From Lutraria lutraria (taxonomy: Eukaryota > Mollusca > Bivalvia > Venerida > Mactridae): DNA of 64,000 nucleotides. The stretch spans positions 13,308,716 through 13,372,715 of the forward strand of contig OZ026842.1 of NCBI GenBank assembly GCA_964023205.1. The letters are read 5' to 3'. Under the pieces are notes generated by a model. It saw only the letters and a list, made by a program, of their open reading frames with translations. It had not been told where the DNA came from and made no database searches. Below, one piece after another: positions 1-29,700 of this stretch. The first letter of the stretch is position 1. Every line of letters starts with the position of its first letter. The translations under genes and the position numbers were made by a program.

Positions 1-233
1 CACACCAGCGAATTTCAATTAAAAACACATTCATTATACAACACTGTGGCAGAATAAAATACATCTAAAATTGGCCTCTAAGGTTTGCAATGAAAGTAAT
101 CCGTATTAATGCATTTTAAAACAAGCTTTGAATGTCTTAACATTAGAGATATAAACAGAGCCTTCAGTTACGGGCATGTTGTAGTATTTTGTTCTATTTT
201 GGCTTGTGGAAGTATTACTCAAAATCAAAAAGA

Positions 234-1160
234 GTGAACAGGAATTAATAGCTTTTGCTAGAATTATTTCACAGACTCTAATACATTTGTCTGTATGTTT
301 ATGATTGGATTCTGAATTGTTGTATTTCTATGCAAAGGATATTCCATGACAGCTAATAAATGTCAGTAGATTGAGATGAACTGTGGTTTGATTGTCTGCG
401 TGTGGACATGCTATACATACAATAGACCTTGGAGAGATTTCCATTTTTCAATTGTTGCATTGAGAAAAGGTTTTGGCTCAATTTCGGCTCGAGTTGCCTG
501 TTACAATTCCATCAGACTAAAATACCTTCTCTAGTTGCCTGCTATAAATCTATCAGATTCAAGACCTACTCTAGTTGCCTTCTAGAACTTTACGAGACAC
601 ATTTAGCTTGACATGTAATGGATCAGAACTTGAAATAAATGGGGCTGATCTTGTATTTAGGACAGTAATACTCTGAGATTTATTTGCTGTACATGGAAAT
701 AATGTTATCTAATATACTTTAAGAGTCGTATACAATAATCTGGGACTGGTATCAATACAAGTCATCATATCTTGATTCTAAACTACATCATTTATGCAGC
801 CAGACAACTTGTCTGTCTTTTGAACTCTTATTTATGGTGATTACTAATAGTTTTGCTGATGTAAGCATTTTTTAAGGATTTTTATTTTGTTGGTTTTTCC
901 TCCTATTATTTCATGATATAAACAACATATTTTCATTTATGAATGAAGTCAAAATTTACAAAAATTATAACAAAGCAAAACGCTGAATTTTTTTTTTAAG
1001 AAAGCAAAGTTTTGGTTTGAGTTGTTATCAGATCATATTTGTTAGATATGGTTCTAGTGTATTGTATATGGAGGTCCTATTTTGTTGCGACACTTGGTAT
1101 GGTAAGTTAAGGTGTGACAGTAACTTCTGTGTGTTCTATACTATGTGCTGACTATTATTT
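234..1160. other. CASK intron, no gene seen
   Basis: AT-rich intron sequence. Short open frames such as 429-611 have no recognisable protein content. Two tandem-like copies of a CTAGTTGCCT motif occur near 525-575. Confidence 0.4.
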
Positions 1161-1164
1161 ACAG

Positions 1165-18224
<17,060 letters not shown>

Positions 18225-18471
18225 AATATGCATACCTGTTACCTTACGCACCGCTGGATTGAAAAATTTTACTACTTTATTATATCACTGTTGATTAAGA
18301 TAAACATAATTCACACTGTTAAAATTAGCGATAATAATTATTTTCATGATTTTAGTAATATTTAGATGATAATGATAAAATTATTATGGTTGTATGATTT
18401 CAAAATATTTTCACTTTTTGTTTAACTATTCATTTTCATTTTTACATACTTTTGTTTCACAAAAAAATAAA
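18225..18471 (+). other. CASK: CASK 3' untranslated region with candidate poly(A) signal
   Basis: AT-rich sequence follows the stop codon. A canonical AATAAA at 18466-18471 is the first strong polyadenylation candidate. The real end of the transcript cannot be fixed without RNA data. Confidence 0.45.
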
Positions 18472-18794
18472 GGAATTGGTGAACACTTTCTTGCATTAGA
18501 TGCAAAATACATGTGAAGATTTAATTTTTTTATAGAATTCACAATTGTTTATGATTAAAAATAATTACACATGTGAATGACCAATTATTCATATTATCTT
18601 ACATAAAGATGTATACATAATATATTTTTTGTTATTTGAGCAATTTTTGTGTTTTTGATTTTATTTGTATTAATATGTCTTCCAGTTTGAAGGTAGATTT
18701 TGTTGATAAGATTTTAGTTGTAGCGTTAAGTTTTTATTTTGCTGTAATAGACTAATAATAGATTGATATAAAATTGACTTTTTTTTAAATTAAA

Positions 18795-18826
18795 TATTAC
18801 CTCCCCCTCCCCCCCCCCCCCCCCCA
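18795..18826. repeat. C-rich homopolymer tract
   Basis: A run CCTCCCCCTCC followed by about 19 C residues. Simple repeat, prone to length errors. Confidence 0.9.
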
Positions 18827-19174
18827 TTATTTCTTTTTAATATTGTGTTGGTCCCATCCAGTTTGAATTCAGAAGAAATACTAAAAGCTGAGTTACCATA
18901 ATACTGAGGTTGTCGTTACATCATTCAAATAGAATTTCTGAAATTATGAATTTTTCATTGAACTGTTCTTGCATTGATCATGAATAGTTCATGAATTATG
19001 GATTACGATTTGTCAGGGTTTTAATGTTGGATTGGTCGCTAAGTGGTACGTGTTTTACTTTAATTGCAACAACGATCAATAATTACAATCATTTTTTCAT
19101 TATATGTACAAATCATGTTATTTTAATTCAAGCAGCCTATACCACAGTACTGTTCCGAACTGAATGCTTGTTTT

Positions 19175-19416
19175 TATATCCCTGCCAGTTGAAAGGGCAT
19201 AAAATGTTGCCATCTGTCCTGTCCGTTCAAATTTTGGTTTCCGTATAATAACTTGAGAAATATTTCATGGATTGGCTTCATATTTTACATGGAGGTGTGT
19301 AATAATAAAAACTGGTTTGATTTCCGTTAAAATCCAAACTTATTTACCTGAGGTATAGCCCCTTCGTGACTTAGTCCTCAGCGGGGGCATTCATGTCCTC
19401 CGTACACATTTCTAGT
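19175..19416 (+). mobile_element. TATCCCTG/GGGCAT dispersed repeat
   Basis: It opens TATATCCCTGCCAGTTGAAA and closes CGTACACATTTCTAGTT. It has the same general architecture as the TATGCCC elements (GGGGGCAT near the 3' end), with a different interior. Confidence 0.5.
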
Positions 19417-20040
19417 TAGAATAATATAAATTCATCATTTCCAGTATACACTGTGTAAATTATACAACTATTAGATTAATAATGTAGTCTGATCAACAGC
19501 TGTAGAAGTCAGTCCTTTGAATTCTTTAGTATTATTTTTTTTAAATATATACTTACCTAAGATGCTACTGTACTTGTAATAATTATGTTCTATAATTTAA
19601 CATAATTGAGTAAGTAATTTATTACTATTTATAGGAACATATGCTGGTATATTGTTATATGCACTGAATGTTGATAGATTTGTACATGTATTTAATCATT
19701 TGTCTATTAAACATGCTGCTTTGTTATACTGCACAAATAGTTAATTTTAGAGCAGTATATAGATGCGGAAGAAAGTCATCTTGTATTCTTTATCTGCATG
19801 AAGTAAACAGTTAAACACATTTTTTGTAATTTAAGTTCATACAGTAATCTAACGTTAGGTTGGTGTAGTATTAATTTTCATGCTGTTCAGCTATATAACT
19901 ATGGTCAGTATAACTTTGGTACAATATATTTCGGGCATTTAACATCCATTCAATTTTATCGTCTCATAGTTGCTTTCACTAAATTGAAAGTAAGATATAT
20001 TCTTTTGAGCTCTCCTGCATTAGAGGTACTAAAAAGTATA

Positions 20041-20215
20041 CAGTACTTCCTCTAAAATGTAACACCCTTTGGGAGTAGCAAAAGTAAATTGTTGTTGAAA
20101 GGTAGTTGCTCTAGAGAGGTTAAATGTATAGTTAATTTGTGCGATGGGAAAATAACATGCTATTGCTAAAGGGGGTTGTTGATCAAGAGAGGGCCGCACT
20201 GGAGAGGTTGTACTG
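20041..20215 (-). mobile_element. pogo-like MITE family 1, copy 2
   Basis: It reads in reverse relative to 7681-7850: AACACCCTTTGGGAGTAGC at the left and GGCCGCACTGGAGAGGTTGT ACTG at the right, flanked by TA. Confidence 0.75.
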
Positions 20216-23200
20216 TATGTACTTTCATACTTGCATTTTACATGTAGACGTAGGATGTTCAATAATGTATATTGTCCATGGTAAATAATCGTGCATTTAG
20301 TATTTAAACCACCATACTTTTACATTAATGTAATAATTAAAATATTCCAAAAATAATGAATTAATAATGTGTTAATTTCCTATTCATCTTTTGATGATTT
20401 TATTTCTTATTAATTCACAAGCTGATGCCTTTGTTATGGTAATGTATTCAATTAACTTCTTAGAAAAGTTATTTCTTTCTATGATACTTGGTCAAGAACA
20501 TGTTTATTATACATTTACAAAATCACCATTTTTTATGTACTAATTATTTATATAATTATGTTGAGACTCAAGTTGTTACTATCGTGCCATGTATGAATAG
20601 CCGAGAGGTGAAAAGTTAAGGTCAAATTTCGCCTTACAAAGGTTTTATCATCATATTTTGTAATTACATAGGATTGAATTACTGTTATGCTACATTTTGT
20701 AGTTAAAATGATTAGTATGTATGAGTTTTTGAAATAATAGAGAAGTTAATCGGAATTTATTTTCGTTAGATTTGGTCAGAAATTCTTGATGAGATTTTGT
20801 TTAAATCTTGTTTTAAATGAAACAGTTCTTAATAATGAATGTCATTTAATTGTAAGAATAGTAAGATTGGTCTTGTAAATGAGGTCATCGTGAGATAACT
20901 GTTGGTTTGTGGTTATACCATTCAATTTTTAACAGTGGCTAGGAAGATGGGTTGGTCTCTTTACTTTAACGTTATATACTACTTGTACTGTAATAAAGTT
21001 GAAATAAAAAGCAAAAAATATTTCTGAATCGCTAAACAATTTTTTTGGATGGGAATTATATTACTGCAAACCAGCTATTTTCTGTGGATGACCTGAAAGA
21101 AGTTTTTATATCTTTGTTGAAATCATTAATTATTTGCAAATTTGATTATTTTTATTTTATACTTTATGTATAATTATACATTTGTTTCTTTCTTTTTTTC
21201 TCTATTTTGATCATTATTTTGTTTAATTCAGTATATCTTTATATAATTATATAAACATTATTAATTATTACATAATTATATTTTCAAAAAATTTTAATTT
21301 TTAGTTGTGAATAGTTTTGCCTGTGTGACGAAACAGATTTTTTTTTTTTTTGCATTGCCCATTAAAACTGAAAGAATGCTGAATACTTGTCTAAAACAAA
21401 AAGAAACAAAAAACTTGTTTTTTTTACGTAATACATTGTACTTATTAATTCAGAAGTATAAAGATGATTATTTGATTGATCTTTTAATTGTTTAATTAAA
21501 TTAATTTAAATAATTAACTGCATGGCTTTTGTTTGCTATTTCTTATAATACAAAAAAAAAGTTCAGAACTGTGTGAATATTCATTTTAATTAATATCATA
21601 AAATTTTGTTTCATTCATCGTGCGTTTTTCTTCTAAAAGTCTCTGAAGATTTTCCATATACATATAGTTATGTCATTCTGTTATTTACAAAGCAAAAATC
21701 CTTGTATTGGTATTGGCTTTATTTTTCAATAAAATCAATAATGATCAAAAGTCATGAAAACAGCAACCCTTTCCTCTGCCTATGAGGTAACCCATTTTTG
21801 ATGGTCAAAACCCATATCTCCTTACTCTGTTTCATAAGACTTTATTGACCCCCTTTTGGACCCATTTCTACCCAATTAGGCTGGTTCCTGGTTCCAAAAT
21901 GATGAAAACAAAAATTGATTGAAGATATTGATAACTTTTAATCATATTTTAATCATTTCATTTAGTGATACACTTGTTAAAAAAGATCTCTTTTGTTTTA
22001 AATTTCTGTGAAAACTGTTAATTAATTGTTTATATTAGTGTTACGTAGATGTTGAAAATTTGTTAATAAGCTTGTTTCTGTTTGTTTATGTGTATGGTAT
22101 TATTCAGTGACAGATTCTATATTAACCAGTTATATTGTTGATAAATGTTGAACATTACTGTTTTACTAAGCTGCTTTTAAGGGAAAATACTCAGCGTCAT
22201 AATTTGTTAATTTCTGGTAAATTTGTATACACTTAGTTATATTGGATTTTAAATTGTCAACTATCGACCTTATATGGTTATTACGATAAAGGGATATTTT
22301 TGCAACTGATTAGTTTCATAAATCATTAACGAAGCTTAGTTTCTCTGTCTTAACCTAGCTGGACCGAAATCGACATCATATTTATGAGCTTACGTACAAA
22401 AATAACTTGGAATTTTTAAATTCCACTGAGTTATTTGTCTGTTGTATTTAGTTGATATGAATTGAGTATTTCTTTTAAGATTTGAAACATGGTTGCAGGT
22501 TCATAATCTTCAAGAATATTAGATGAGTTAAGAATTAGAATTGTTATGTTTACAGGGCTGAAATAGATATCAATCAGTTGGTATATATTTCTCATTACAA
22601 ATTGTAAAGATGTTTTTAGCTCATACCAAAAACAAACTATATGCATAGAATCATGATATTGTCATGAACTGAAAGCTGGGAGTTATGCTTTAAGTAATTA
22701 ATTTCTTACCATGGATGATGCTTCTATGATTATAGTTATATATTTAAAATGTAGTGTAGAATCTTAGAGGAATGCGATAAAAATCTCATGGTGAGGGCAT
22801 CTTTAAAAATATTGAATAGTAATTATACATCCCAAAATTTTAATTGATAAGTAATCAGTCATTTTTTGGTCTTTCTGTAAGACTGGAATAAAGAATGAAA
22901 AAGTTTCTGTCAATATCAATTAAAAAGTGGAGTCTGGAGATTCATATGAGTAAGTCACATAAATGCTTTCCAACCAATTTTTAAGGATGACTTATGGAAT
23001 GGGAAATTAAATCTGCACAGATTCCAAAAGAGATCATCTTGATAATTTTATCATAATATATAATACATGTAATCTTACAACATGACATGATCGGCACCAA
23101 TTACAACCAGTTATATCTTCATATTCTTAAGTCACAAAATGAAATAAAAAATTGTTAAGCCATGATTAAAAAGAAGAAACATATATCTTTTTTAAGCCAT

Positions 23201-24140
23201 AATTAAAAAGGAAAGAAAAAAATGTTAAGCAACGATTAAAAGGCATGTGGTCAGATTACAGTTTTCTATCCAAAGTTTGTGAAGTTTTGGGCGTTTTTTT
23301 CTGTAGTATACTTAATTGATTACAAGTATCAAAAGTACAAATTTGATACTTGTGAATTTGTACATTTTTATACGGTCAATAAATTGTTTCTGAGAAATTG
23401 CCGTAGCCTTAGACTTGAAAGAATTTTAGGTCATTTGTTGACAACAAACAAATGGATTTTTATTGTGGGCCCTAGTAGTTTTCGTAAGTAGTACTAGATT
23501 CTAGTTGAGAAATTTATAGTTGGTTATCAAAATGTTGGCCTATGTTAATGTGTCAGTGTAATCAACTTGTTCATGTATGCGTTGAGTCTTCGTCAGAACC
23601 AAAAAACAAATCGTATGAATAATTTATGCTTTATGTTTTATAACATGTGCACAAATTTCAGTTAACTTCTTTTGTATAAATTTGACATACATGTATAATT
23701 ATACAATTTGAGGTTGGTATATTAAAATTTTATAAAAATGCAACTGATTTCATGTTTTTTATACACAACAACTGTATGGTTATACATATATATCATATAC
23801 TTTTACAGTATATATACCATTTGTATCTATTCAGTACTGACTGACAAACAAACCAACAAACAATTAGGGTTTGTGTGTACAGCCAAAAGGATTTATTAAC
23901 TAAATGTAAATACAATGCAGATAACTGTGTATACATGAATTAGTGTATTGAGGATTGAATACACAAAGTTAGGGTGATGCTTAGATAACCACTAATACAG
24001 CAGCTCTGTACTACAGATCATACACCAATTAAATCTACAAAATATCTTGTTATATTACATGCCTGTAATGAATCTTTCATTCAAACGAAATCTAACTTTG
24101 AAGATAAATTTTGAGACAACTAACAAAGGGAGATAATCAT
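20216..24140. other. AT-rich intergenic DNA between CASK and TNF-A
   Basis: No recognisable gene. Several long A/T runs occur, including a T-run at 21340-21351. The short open frames look like AT-rich noise. Confidence 0.5.
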
Positions 24141-24755
24141 TCAATACAAAACATCGGCACATAAAATACAGTATAAATATTTGTACCCTAAATGATGGTT
24201 AGATTTCTTATTATTACATATTGAGTGTAAAATACTGTTAATTGATAACAAGTGTTCGTCAAATAAAAAATAACAACAACAAAAAATAAAATGATAAAAA
24301 TTAATAACAGAATTAAATGATAAAATAACAGAACTAAATGATAAAATAAATGTATATGTAACAGAACAAACATGACACAGAGTAAACATCTGGTTTGACA
24401 GTCCCTGGATTAATTCATTAAACTCAACCTTACAGTTTGTCCTACATTTTAAGCCAATCTTATGGTACCTATTTTCAAATTTTCCCATTTCTACTCCATG
24501 AGGAAGGTTCATATTTTTTATCACATTTATCAACCCGTATGTATATACACAAACACTTGGACAAATAAACTGAGGTCCCCCACTCAACATTAACTCTGTT
24601 TCTAAATTCACACATCTTAGTTGAATAATGTAATACTTTGATCTGAGTAGTTGGCTGTCAAAATTTGCACGATATGACACGGCACACATAAAACGGAAGT
24701 GCATTTTATTTGTTATTAATTGTACATACCGGCAATTAATTGTTATGTCGGTCAA
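24141..24755 (-). other. Unrecognised 204-codon open frame
   Basis: I do not recognise this protein. It starts MTDITINCRYVQLITN and has a Cys-containing middle (LKCRTNCKVEFNEL) and a very hydrophobic, low-complexity C-terminus. No splice-compatible partner was found. It is the longest single-exon frame between CASK and TNF-A, but its composition suits chance in AT-rich DNA or a decayed element. Confidence 0.2.
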
Positions 24756-25048
24756 AGAATATTATAGGTTTGCAATATTTTACAAATGATGATGAGTAAG
24801 AAGTGACAAAATAAGATATCGGATCTCATAATATAATCCCAGCAAACTCCGCTTTTCATTATCAAAATTATTTAAACACATGCTATTATTTTGTACATGT
24901 GGTTGTTCAATTACATTTTTATCACACATTCAACATAAATACATAGTGATTACACATTGCAAACTATTGAAGAAAACACTTCTATTTAAGGAAATTCAAA
25001 TTTGTGACAAATGGCTGTCTGATATTTTTACTATGCATCCTAAAAAAA

Positions 25049-25764
25049 GTGGCCTTGTTCAATAATTACTGAAAGTACATAAATGAAATGAGGTTTTATC
25101 AATAGCTTATGATTATATGTACATTTCTGCTTCAGTAAAATAATATCTGATGATTAACAAGTATCTATAACTTTCACACTGAATTTTCTTTCATGTTTGT
25201 TTAGGCTACTGTGTAGAACGTAGTGTAAACGCATGTGTGGAGGGTCTTTATACAATGTGAAAGGTGATGACTGTGTTTAAAGTAGAATAGAAACATGGAA
25301 ATACATTTAAAAATGAAAATTTAAAATATGGAAACCCTAAATGACATATTGAAGTTATTGTTGGACATAGAAGTGTAAATCAGTTTTGATATTATAGTAC
25401 ATTATTTTGGACACTGGAAATAGCATAAGTTCAGGTGAGAATTTATAGATACTTGTTAATCATCAAATATTGTTTTACTGATGCAGAAATGTACATTTAA
25501 TCATATTAAGGTGGAACCAAACGATTTCGACGTCAAAACGGTCATGTTTACGGTATTCATAGTACCTCTCTGAAAATACCTATCGCTCTATCAATTTATG
25601 TAGATATTTAATGAAATAAGATAGAGCGACAGGCATTTTCAAAGAGGCACTATAAATACTGCAATAATGACCGTTTTGACGTCAATCGTTTAGTTCCACC
25701 TTAAAGCTATTGATAAAAACTCCTTTCAGTTATGTACTTTCAGTAATTACTGAACAATGCCACT
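25049..25764. repeat. Long foldback (inverted repeat) element with nested insertion
   Basis: Left arm 25049-25183 is the imperfect reverse complement of right arm 25430-25764. Shared pieces include TAGATACTTGTTAATCATCA, GCAGAAATGTACAT, AAGCTATTGATAAAA and GTACTTTCAGTAATTA. The right arm is split by a separate element at 25506-25704; without it both arms are about 135 bp. The loop is about 246 bp. Confidence 0.82.
25506..25704. mobile_element. 199-bp MITE with long terminal inverted repeats and TTAA ends
   Basis: The left end TTAAGGTGGAACCAAACGAT mirrors the right end ATCGTTTAGTTCCACCTTAA. Pairing continues through GACGTCAAAACGGTCAT versus ATGACCGTTTTGACGTC and into the CGCTCTAT region, so nearly the whole element folds back. 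TTAA at both borders recalls the piggyBac-type target, but no transposase is present. Confidence 0.8.
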
Positions 25765-25986
25765 CCTTTATGATGCATTATAATTAAATATAGCTAAAAA
25801 TTTCAAATTGCAATTTTTGCCAATTTTTTTGTTAAAAAGATACATAATCATAACTTTCTATTGTCATGATATTATACTAGGATTTTTCTGGAGTCAAATT
25901 TTGTTAATTGGTGAAAAATACTTCATATTTCTTATATAAAATATAATTCATTTGAGGCAATATAAAATAATACGAATTACCATTTA

Positions 25987-26264
25987 CTGTAAAACCTGTG
26001 TATGTGCAGCCACCTCTGAATAAAAGTCACCTTGTTAACTAGTCATCCAAATAAAGGCCATCAGTTGTCAGCTTAGGATTAAAAGGGCCTATCTTACAAG
26101 TATGGTGATGATCTGTCAATAGTCTACATTTATGAGACATACAAGCAATCCGTTCCTGATTTTGCTATCAGCTGTAGTGTACAATTAGTTGGACTAATCT
26201 GTCAATAAAGGCTAAATTTTGACCTTCCTAAGACTGACCTTGAATATGTTCACAAGTTTAACAG
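25987..26264 (+). mobile_element. pogo-like MITE family 2, copy 3, abutting the TNF-A stop codon
   Basis: It begins CTGTAAAACCTGTGTATGTG followed by CAGCCACCTCTGAATAAAAG and ends GTTCACAAGTTTAACAG, flanked by TA. Its right end lies only a few bases from the TNF-A stop codon (TCA on the plus strand at 26268-26270). Most of what follows the TNF-A coding region is therefore MITE sequence. Confidence 0.72.
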
Positions 26265-26267
26265 TAT

Positions 26268-26716
26268 TCAATTGTTTGTTGTCGTACTTGTGGCATTTTT
26301 GGTCAATTTATGGCGTGGTCGTTCTAAATTCACGTAGAATATTATAATCTTTGTATTTTTAGAACTCTTGTCAAAATGGATCGGGTGGTCCACCTTAACA
26401 AACAAATTCTCTTCTTTACTGAAATTATGTAAAGTTATGAGATGGCTGGAGTGTGGACTCAACTGCAACACGCCCTCTCCGAAAGGATTCTCTTCGATTT
26501 TATCGATTTTAATCGTCTCATTTTTCTGTTTATCATTTTTCATTATTGAAAAACCAATAGAAGAGTTGCCGCCTGGTTGTTTCTTGAACTGCATCTGGGT
26601 ATAGATATAATAATATCCTGTTCTAGGTATTATAATCTTGCTATTATTGTAAACCAAGTGACCAAAGTCTAGTGGTGGCATGTCAGGATATTCATTCCAT
26701 TTTATGATTTGATCAC
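26268..26716 (-). CDS. TNF-A exon 4: TNF homology domain
   Basis: It encodes GDQIIKWNEYPDMPPLDFGH then IIIPRTGYYYIYTQMQF, and ends FYVNLERPRHKLTKNATS plus a Thr/Asn tail and TGA. The YYYIYTQ strand is the hallmark of the family jelly-roll. There is no Cys in the domain. The polar tail after FYVNL extends about 17 residues beyond the usual end (FLL-type) of the fold. N-glycosylation sequons include NSS, NET, NFS and NAT. Confidence 0.93.
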
Positions 26717-29700
26717 CTAAAAAAAGGAAAATATAAAGAATATCAACAACTGTTTGATATATAAGTATAATATATCCATGTCGTCTGAACTTAATGTACA
26801 ACAAGTAATAACTTCATTGTATGGAACATTCATTCAGGTGAAATTGTGTTAGCAAACAGCCTGTGAACTATAGTAACCATGACAGTATTAATAAATCATC
26901 CCTAGTCTTAAAATCCTTATATGCTTATTGATACAATGGGCTAAATAAATCAAGGTCTACGTCCACTATGGGGTTTGATCTCAATGGAAGAGATTAAGAT
27001 AGATAAATCTATGAGGCCTAAAAATGTGTTTCTTTCTGTTTTGCTTATTACAAATAGACTTTAGCATTAGCACATGCTTATATAAGTATTTGACTCAGGT
27101 TATTCTGAAATTGATAAAAAAAACTAGTAAAAATTCTAAGCTGTGCAAAATTGCCCCCCAAATAATTGGTTAACACCTGAAGACATCATAAAATAAAGAC
27201 TACAAGTTGGCATTGACCCATTGCTGCATGTTTACACAGACAAAAATTGACTGAGAATTTAATAAAAATATTTGTATTATACCTCTTAATGCATTATTTG
27301 CATCTACACTGTACTGTACAATAGGCAACAATTCTGATTCCTGACTCCCTGAAATGTACAGCACAGTTCATACAATACGAAGTTGCAAAACAAAAATAAA
27401 GCATGATATACTCGTCTACTGATCGAGCGGTTGTGAGTTCGAACACTGGGCAAGGCTCATACTGTCCATGACAAATTTAATTGTAAAAAGTTAATCCTTG
27501 ACAGTTGCATACATCAGGACGTTCAGCAGGGCCATAAAGATTCCGCCAACAGAAACAGTATATTCTCAATTTATTTATTTAAAATATCATCCTTAAACGA
27601 GAACCTTAGTAGTTTAGCTTCTGTGACCTTTTATTTTAAATTTACCCCCTATCCCCTGACCCCATACACTCTTTTAGTTTCTAAACTCTGAGCTCTCCTG
27701 AGTACAAATTAATGCTGTCTATTTTTTTGTAAATGAACTTTCTCAGGTGAGCAACAACAGATACACTATTACCCCCCCCCATTGTTACCCCCCCCCCCCA
27801 ATCTTAATATGCTAGAATCAGAAGTGTATAGAAAACATCGCAATACGTACTTTGTATATACTACATGAAATGTTTTGTTCTATATCTTTGTAAGACTTTG
27901 TAAATAAATGGGTAACCTATGGCTACCGAAAAAAAAAAATTAATTGACTGAAGATATTGCATCCTTTGTTAAATTGTCCTCCATGCAATCCACCCCTGCA
28001 TTATGTGGGATAGCTTGGTGGCAGCTTTCAGATAGAATGTGGTTAGTACAGTTCTGGTTAAGGCCTAAATGAAGTCCTGCAACGATATAACTGAAATAAT
28101 GTTGAAAATGGCATTAAATCCGAAGAAATTAATAAATAAAATCATACAAAAATCTAGCGAATAGAATTGAACGTAAATATTGTAGAATAAATAAAAGTTT
28201 GACTTACTTCCTACGCTACAGTCAATGTAAGCATCAGTAGTCTGAAATGATTAATACACAAAGATTATGACACAGTAGTCTTCTCTTTTCTTAATAAGTA
28301 GGTCGGTATTTTTTTGTAAATATTGCCCCTATATTCTTGAACAGACACTAAGATAAAAAAAATAATTTTCAAGTCCTATGGGTAACTACAAACCAGCAAT
28401 TTCAAGAATGGTCTCAACAACATAATCTTCAGTAACTGAAGGAGTGTTATAATCCTGAAGAAGATAGAACATTGTAAGGGTTCCAAGACTTAGTGATGAC
28501 CATGTGACTTCATCTGACCAATTGCATAGCTCAAAACTAATCTTAGATACTATATAAAAGGTTTAACTAAGAAAGTAACACTGACAGTCAGCCCCTTCCC
28601 CAGGGAAAAAGCTGTATTTCCACCGCTCACCCCCAAAAATATATTTCCTCTATTTGAAATGTGAACATTCCCCAAATTTGCCTCTTTTGTGTTATTTTCC
28701 CCTCATACCAGCTCCCAGCTTCTTCCCCTATTCCTATAACAGCTCCTTTTGCCATCTATGTGCTCACCTTCAACATGGCTGTATATAATGAAGTGTCTCT
28801 GTCAGATACCACACAACACTGGTCACCCGGTTTGCGTAGGAATCCCAAAGATTCAAGTTCACAAAATTGATTCAAATCACTACATTTTACACAATGCATC
28901 CTATCAGGGGGCTCCTGTCCTGGTTTATATATTTCAAAAACAGCCGGAATACCACAAATATTCAAAAGTATTAGCAGTAAATTTAAAACCAACACAACAT
29001 AGAATCTAATTTTGTATGACGTACACTGAACCTTTGAGCAACATTGTCTTGAACAAACGTGGCTTGATTGTCTTGGGTGTATATCTTTACTACATTCATG
29101 AACATCCAGCAGATGTTTTCTAGAATCAGGTGAGTCCGCACCTGGACTTATATCTAAATTAACATCTAACATTTCTACAGATCTGCCATTAACGTTAAAA
29201 CTTAGACCAGGACACAGTGGAGGGCCATTAATATCTCGATTCATTACATTTCTAATATCATTTTGGCTTTGACATATACAGGATGGAATAACACCAGAAT
29301 CATTATTGGCTTGGTTGTTCTGATATCCAGGGCTCAGTATGTTGCCTCTTGCAAGTGGATCTACAATTTTGGTACTATTCGCTTCAAGCATAGCTAGATT
29401 TCTTTCACTCAGTATGCGGTTCTGAATATATTTGTTTAACGGTTGCTTGGCATTTGTTCTTGAAGGCTCTTGTCCAGATTTGTCTATTTCATTGCAAAAC
29501 ATATCCCATCGATCATTGCTAGCGTTAGAATTGCTGGTGTTGGAATATCTGCAGTAACCATTAGAACTTGAATACATGGTTGTTAATGATGGAGTGGATT
29601 TCCACACTGGAGATATATTCTTGCACTGTATTTGTCTCACTGGTGTTGGAGGTAACCTCCTAGGCTGCGAATCATCGTCAATTTGTTTAACAAAAGTGTT

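Noticed and set aside
24141..24755. New 204-residue gene
   Set aside because: No recognisable domain, low-complexity hydrophobic end and no splice partners; retained only as a low-confidence open frame.
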